From the NCBI RefSeq assembly GCF_000964225.1, contig NZ_BAMZ01000008.1:124001-188000 (forward strand): a stretch of 64,000 nt of DNA. Direction: 5' to 3'. The translations under genes were made by a program, and so were the position numbers. Below the pieces are notes generated by a model. It searched no databases. It was not told where the DNA came from and saw only the letters and a program-made list of their open reading frames with translations. This DNA is from Acetobacter syzygii. GTDB taxonomy: Bacteria; Pseudomonadota; Alphaproteobacteria; Acetobacterales; Acetobacteraceae. This document shows positions 62,880-64,000 of the stretch, piece after piece; within the stretch, counting starts at the first letter, position 1, and each line of letters opens with the position of its first letter.

Positions 62880-63941
62880 ATGAACACATTTTTCCGCCAG
62901 GATGCACCCGCCCTTGAACGGGACTGGGGTATTCATCTGAGTGGTGTCAGCCGGTATTTTTCCGAACTGGCGCAGGATGCAGCCTTGCCTGCCAGTAGTG
63001 CTGTAACCGCACCCAACAGCGGCATTCCCGCTCTGTTTACCACCTACACGGACCCGGTGGTTATTCGCGCGCTGGTCACACCCACCCGCTCGGAGGCCAT
63101 TTACGGCACTGCCCGCAAAGGCGACTGGACAACCGATACCGCGCAGTTCCCGGTTGTGGAACTCTCCGGTTATGCCGCAGCGTATGATGATTACAGCCCC
63201 GCTGGCACGGTAGAATCCAACGCCAACTGGGTACAGCGCCAGTCGTTTTATTACCAGACATGGACGCGCTGGGGCGAACGCGAGGTCGAGCGCATGGGGG
63301 CTGCCAGAATTGACTGGGTGAACCAGAAGAACCTTGCCTCCGCCTCCGTGCTGAACAGGAACCAGAACCAGATCAACCTGTTTGGTATTGCCGGGCTGGA
63401 ACTGTATGGCGCACTGAACGACCCCAACCTGCCCCCCGCCATTGCCCCTACACCCAAATTTGCGGCCACTGGCACGGCAGCGGCAGGCAACACATGGGCG
63501 GATACAACAGACCCGGTTCAGATTTATGCTGATATTCTCAAGGCTTTTGGGGTTCTGTCCGCACAGATGGGGGGGAACCTCACGCTTGAAGCACCGCTCA
63601 CGCTGGTTATTCCCACCGAGCGGCAGCAGTGCCTGCTGTACACCAACAGCTATCAGGTCGCGCTGAGTGATCTGTTGAAGAAGAACCTGCCCAACCTGAG
63701 CATTCAAACCCTGCCAGAAGCAGGGGCCACATTAAGCGGTGGTCAGGCGACAACCACGTTAATGCAGCTTTTTGTGCGCGAGGTGGAAGGCCAGCAGTCC
63801 GTAACCACCGCCTTTACCGAAAAACTGCGCGCCCATGCCGTGGAGCGGTATTCTTCCAGCTTCCGGCAGAAAAAATCGCAGGGTACGTGGGGGACCATCT
63901 GGTTCTACCCGCAGGCCTGTGTGACCATGGCAGGGATTTAA
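62880..63941 (+). CDS. Major capsid protein (DUF2184 type)
   Basis: The 353-residue product shows 'ARKGDWTTDTAQFPVVELSG', 'NWVQRQSFYYQTWTRWGERE', 'FGIAGLELYGALNDPNLPP' and 'FRQKKSQGTWGTIWFYPQAC', as in the DUF2184 capsid family (HK97 fold inferred). It lies 6 bp after the cement-like gene. Confidence 0.87.
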   Translation: MNTFFRQDAPALERDWGIHLSGVSRYFSELAQDAALPASSAVTAPNSGIPALFTTYTDPVVIRALVTPTRSEAIYGTARKGDWTTDTAQFPVVELSGYAAAYDDYSPAGTVESNANWVQRQSFYYQTWTRWGEREVERMGAARIDWVNQKNLASASVLNRNQNQINLFGIAGLELYGALNDPNLPPAIAPTPKFAATGTAAAGNTWADTTDPVQIYADILKAFGVLSAQMGGNLTLEAPLTLVIPTERQQCLLYTNSYQVALSDLLKKNLPNLSIQTLPEAGATLSGGQATTTLMQLFVREVEGQQSVTTAFTEKLRAHAVERYSSSFRQKKSQGTWGTIWFYPQACVTMAGI

Positions 63942-63946
63942 AGCAT

Positions 63947-64000
63947 ATGGCAGCAGCACCCAATACCCCCCGGACCAGTGCCACGGTTACGGTTATCTGC
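63947..64000 (+). CDS. Start of next phage structural gene (cut by window end)
   Basis: An ATG at 63947, 5 bp after the capsid stop, opens a frame beginning 'MAAAPNTPRTSATVTVIC' that runs past the window end. Its position fits a head-tail connector gene, but too little is visible to name it. Confidence 0.5.
   Translation, partial: MAAAPNTPRTSATVTVIC

Larger units (their letters stand above)
51048..64000 (+). mobile_element. Prophage (left part; continues beyond the window)
   Basis: From the tRNA-Lys 3' end on, the gene types change to short phage-like genes, an S24 repressor with operators, a DUF1376 gene, and a terminase-portal-protease-capsid series. The left border is placed at the tRNA end by inference, because the 3' half of a tRNA is a common attachment site. 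The right border and integrase are not in the window. The structural gene types (PBSX-like TerL, DUF1073 portal, DUF2213, DUF2184 capsid) are typical of temperate siphoviruses of alpha- and betaproteobacteria. Confidence 0.8.

Overview
The window is a GC-rich alphaproteobacterial chromosome segment. The flagellar gene types (FlaF, DUF1217, DUF6468, a CtrA-family winged-helix regulator, a split fliL-fliM block), a globin-coupled chemoreceptor and the codon use suggest an acetic acid bacterium (Acetobacteraceae, probably Acetobacter-like). This assignment is inference from gene content; no marker gene was compared with a database.

Bases 1-29220 are mostly motility genes. On the + strand are a partial DUF1217 protein, fliI, fliJ, a GT-A type glycosyltransferase, motB, motA, fliK, flgD, a chemoreceptor with almost no periplasmic part, flaF and a soluble globin-coupled chemoreceptor. 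On the - strand follow flgE and fliE-fliQ-fliR-flhB, then a CtrA/FtcR-like regulator whose receiver has lost its phosphoacceptor Asp. Next come a small protein, a large secreted TPR-like protein, a prepilin-peptidase-like membrane protein, flgB, flgC, an ATP-grasp-like protein, flagellin (- strand), DUF6468, fliM and fliL.

Bases 29482-37098 hold a - strand cluster for making and attaching an unusual acylated amino sugar: DegT/VioA-like aminotransferase, CgeB-like glycosyltransferase, then an operon with its own clear promoter encoding acyl carrier protein, ketoacyl-ACP synthase III, SDR reductase, NeuD/PglD-like acyltransferase, Rieske oxygenase and FkbM methyltransferase. Its place inside the flagellar locus suggests a flagellin glycan. 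This is the most interesting system in the window.

Bases 37392-40919 encode a complete Mla-type lipid transporter (permease, ATPase, MCE protein, lipoprotein). Bases 41191-50863 are housekeeping genes: truB-rpsO-pnp with a long hairpin in the pnp leader, a flavin oxidoreductase, a YqaE/Pmp3 protein, gyrA-coaD and a cyclophilin, followed by tRNA-Lys(UUU).

From the tRNA to the right edge the content is a prophage of siphovirus type. It has small membrane and lipoprotein genes, a LexA/CI-like S24 repressor flanked by three matching 19-bp operators, a DUF1376 replication-type gene, a MazF/PemK-like protein, terminase small and large subunits, a portal, a DUF2213 head-maturation protein, a decoration-like protein and a DUF2184 capsid protein. 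No integrase is seen, and the prophage continues past the window.
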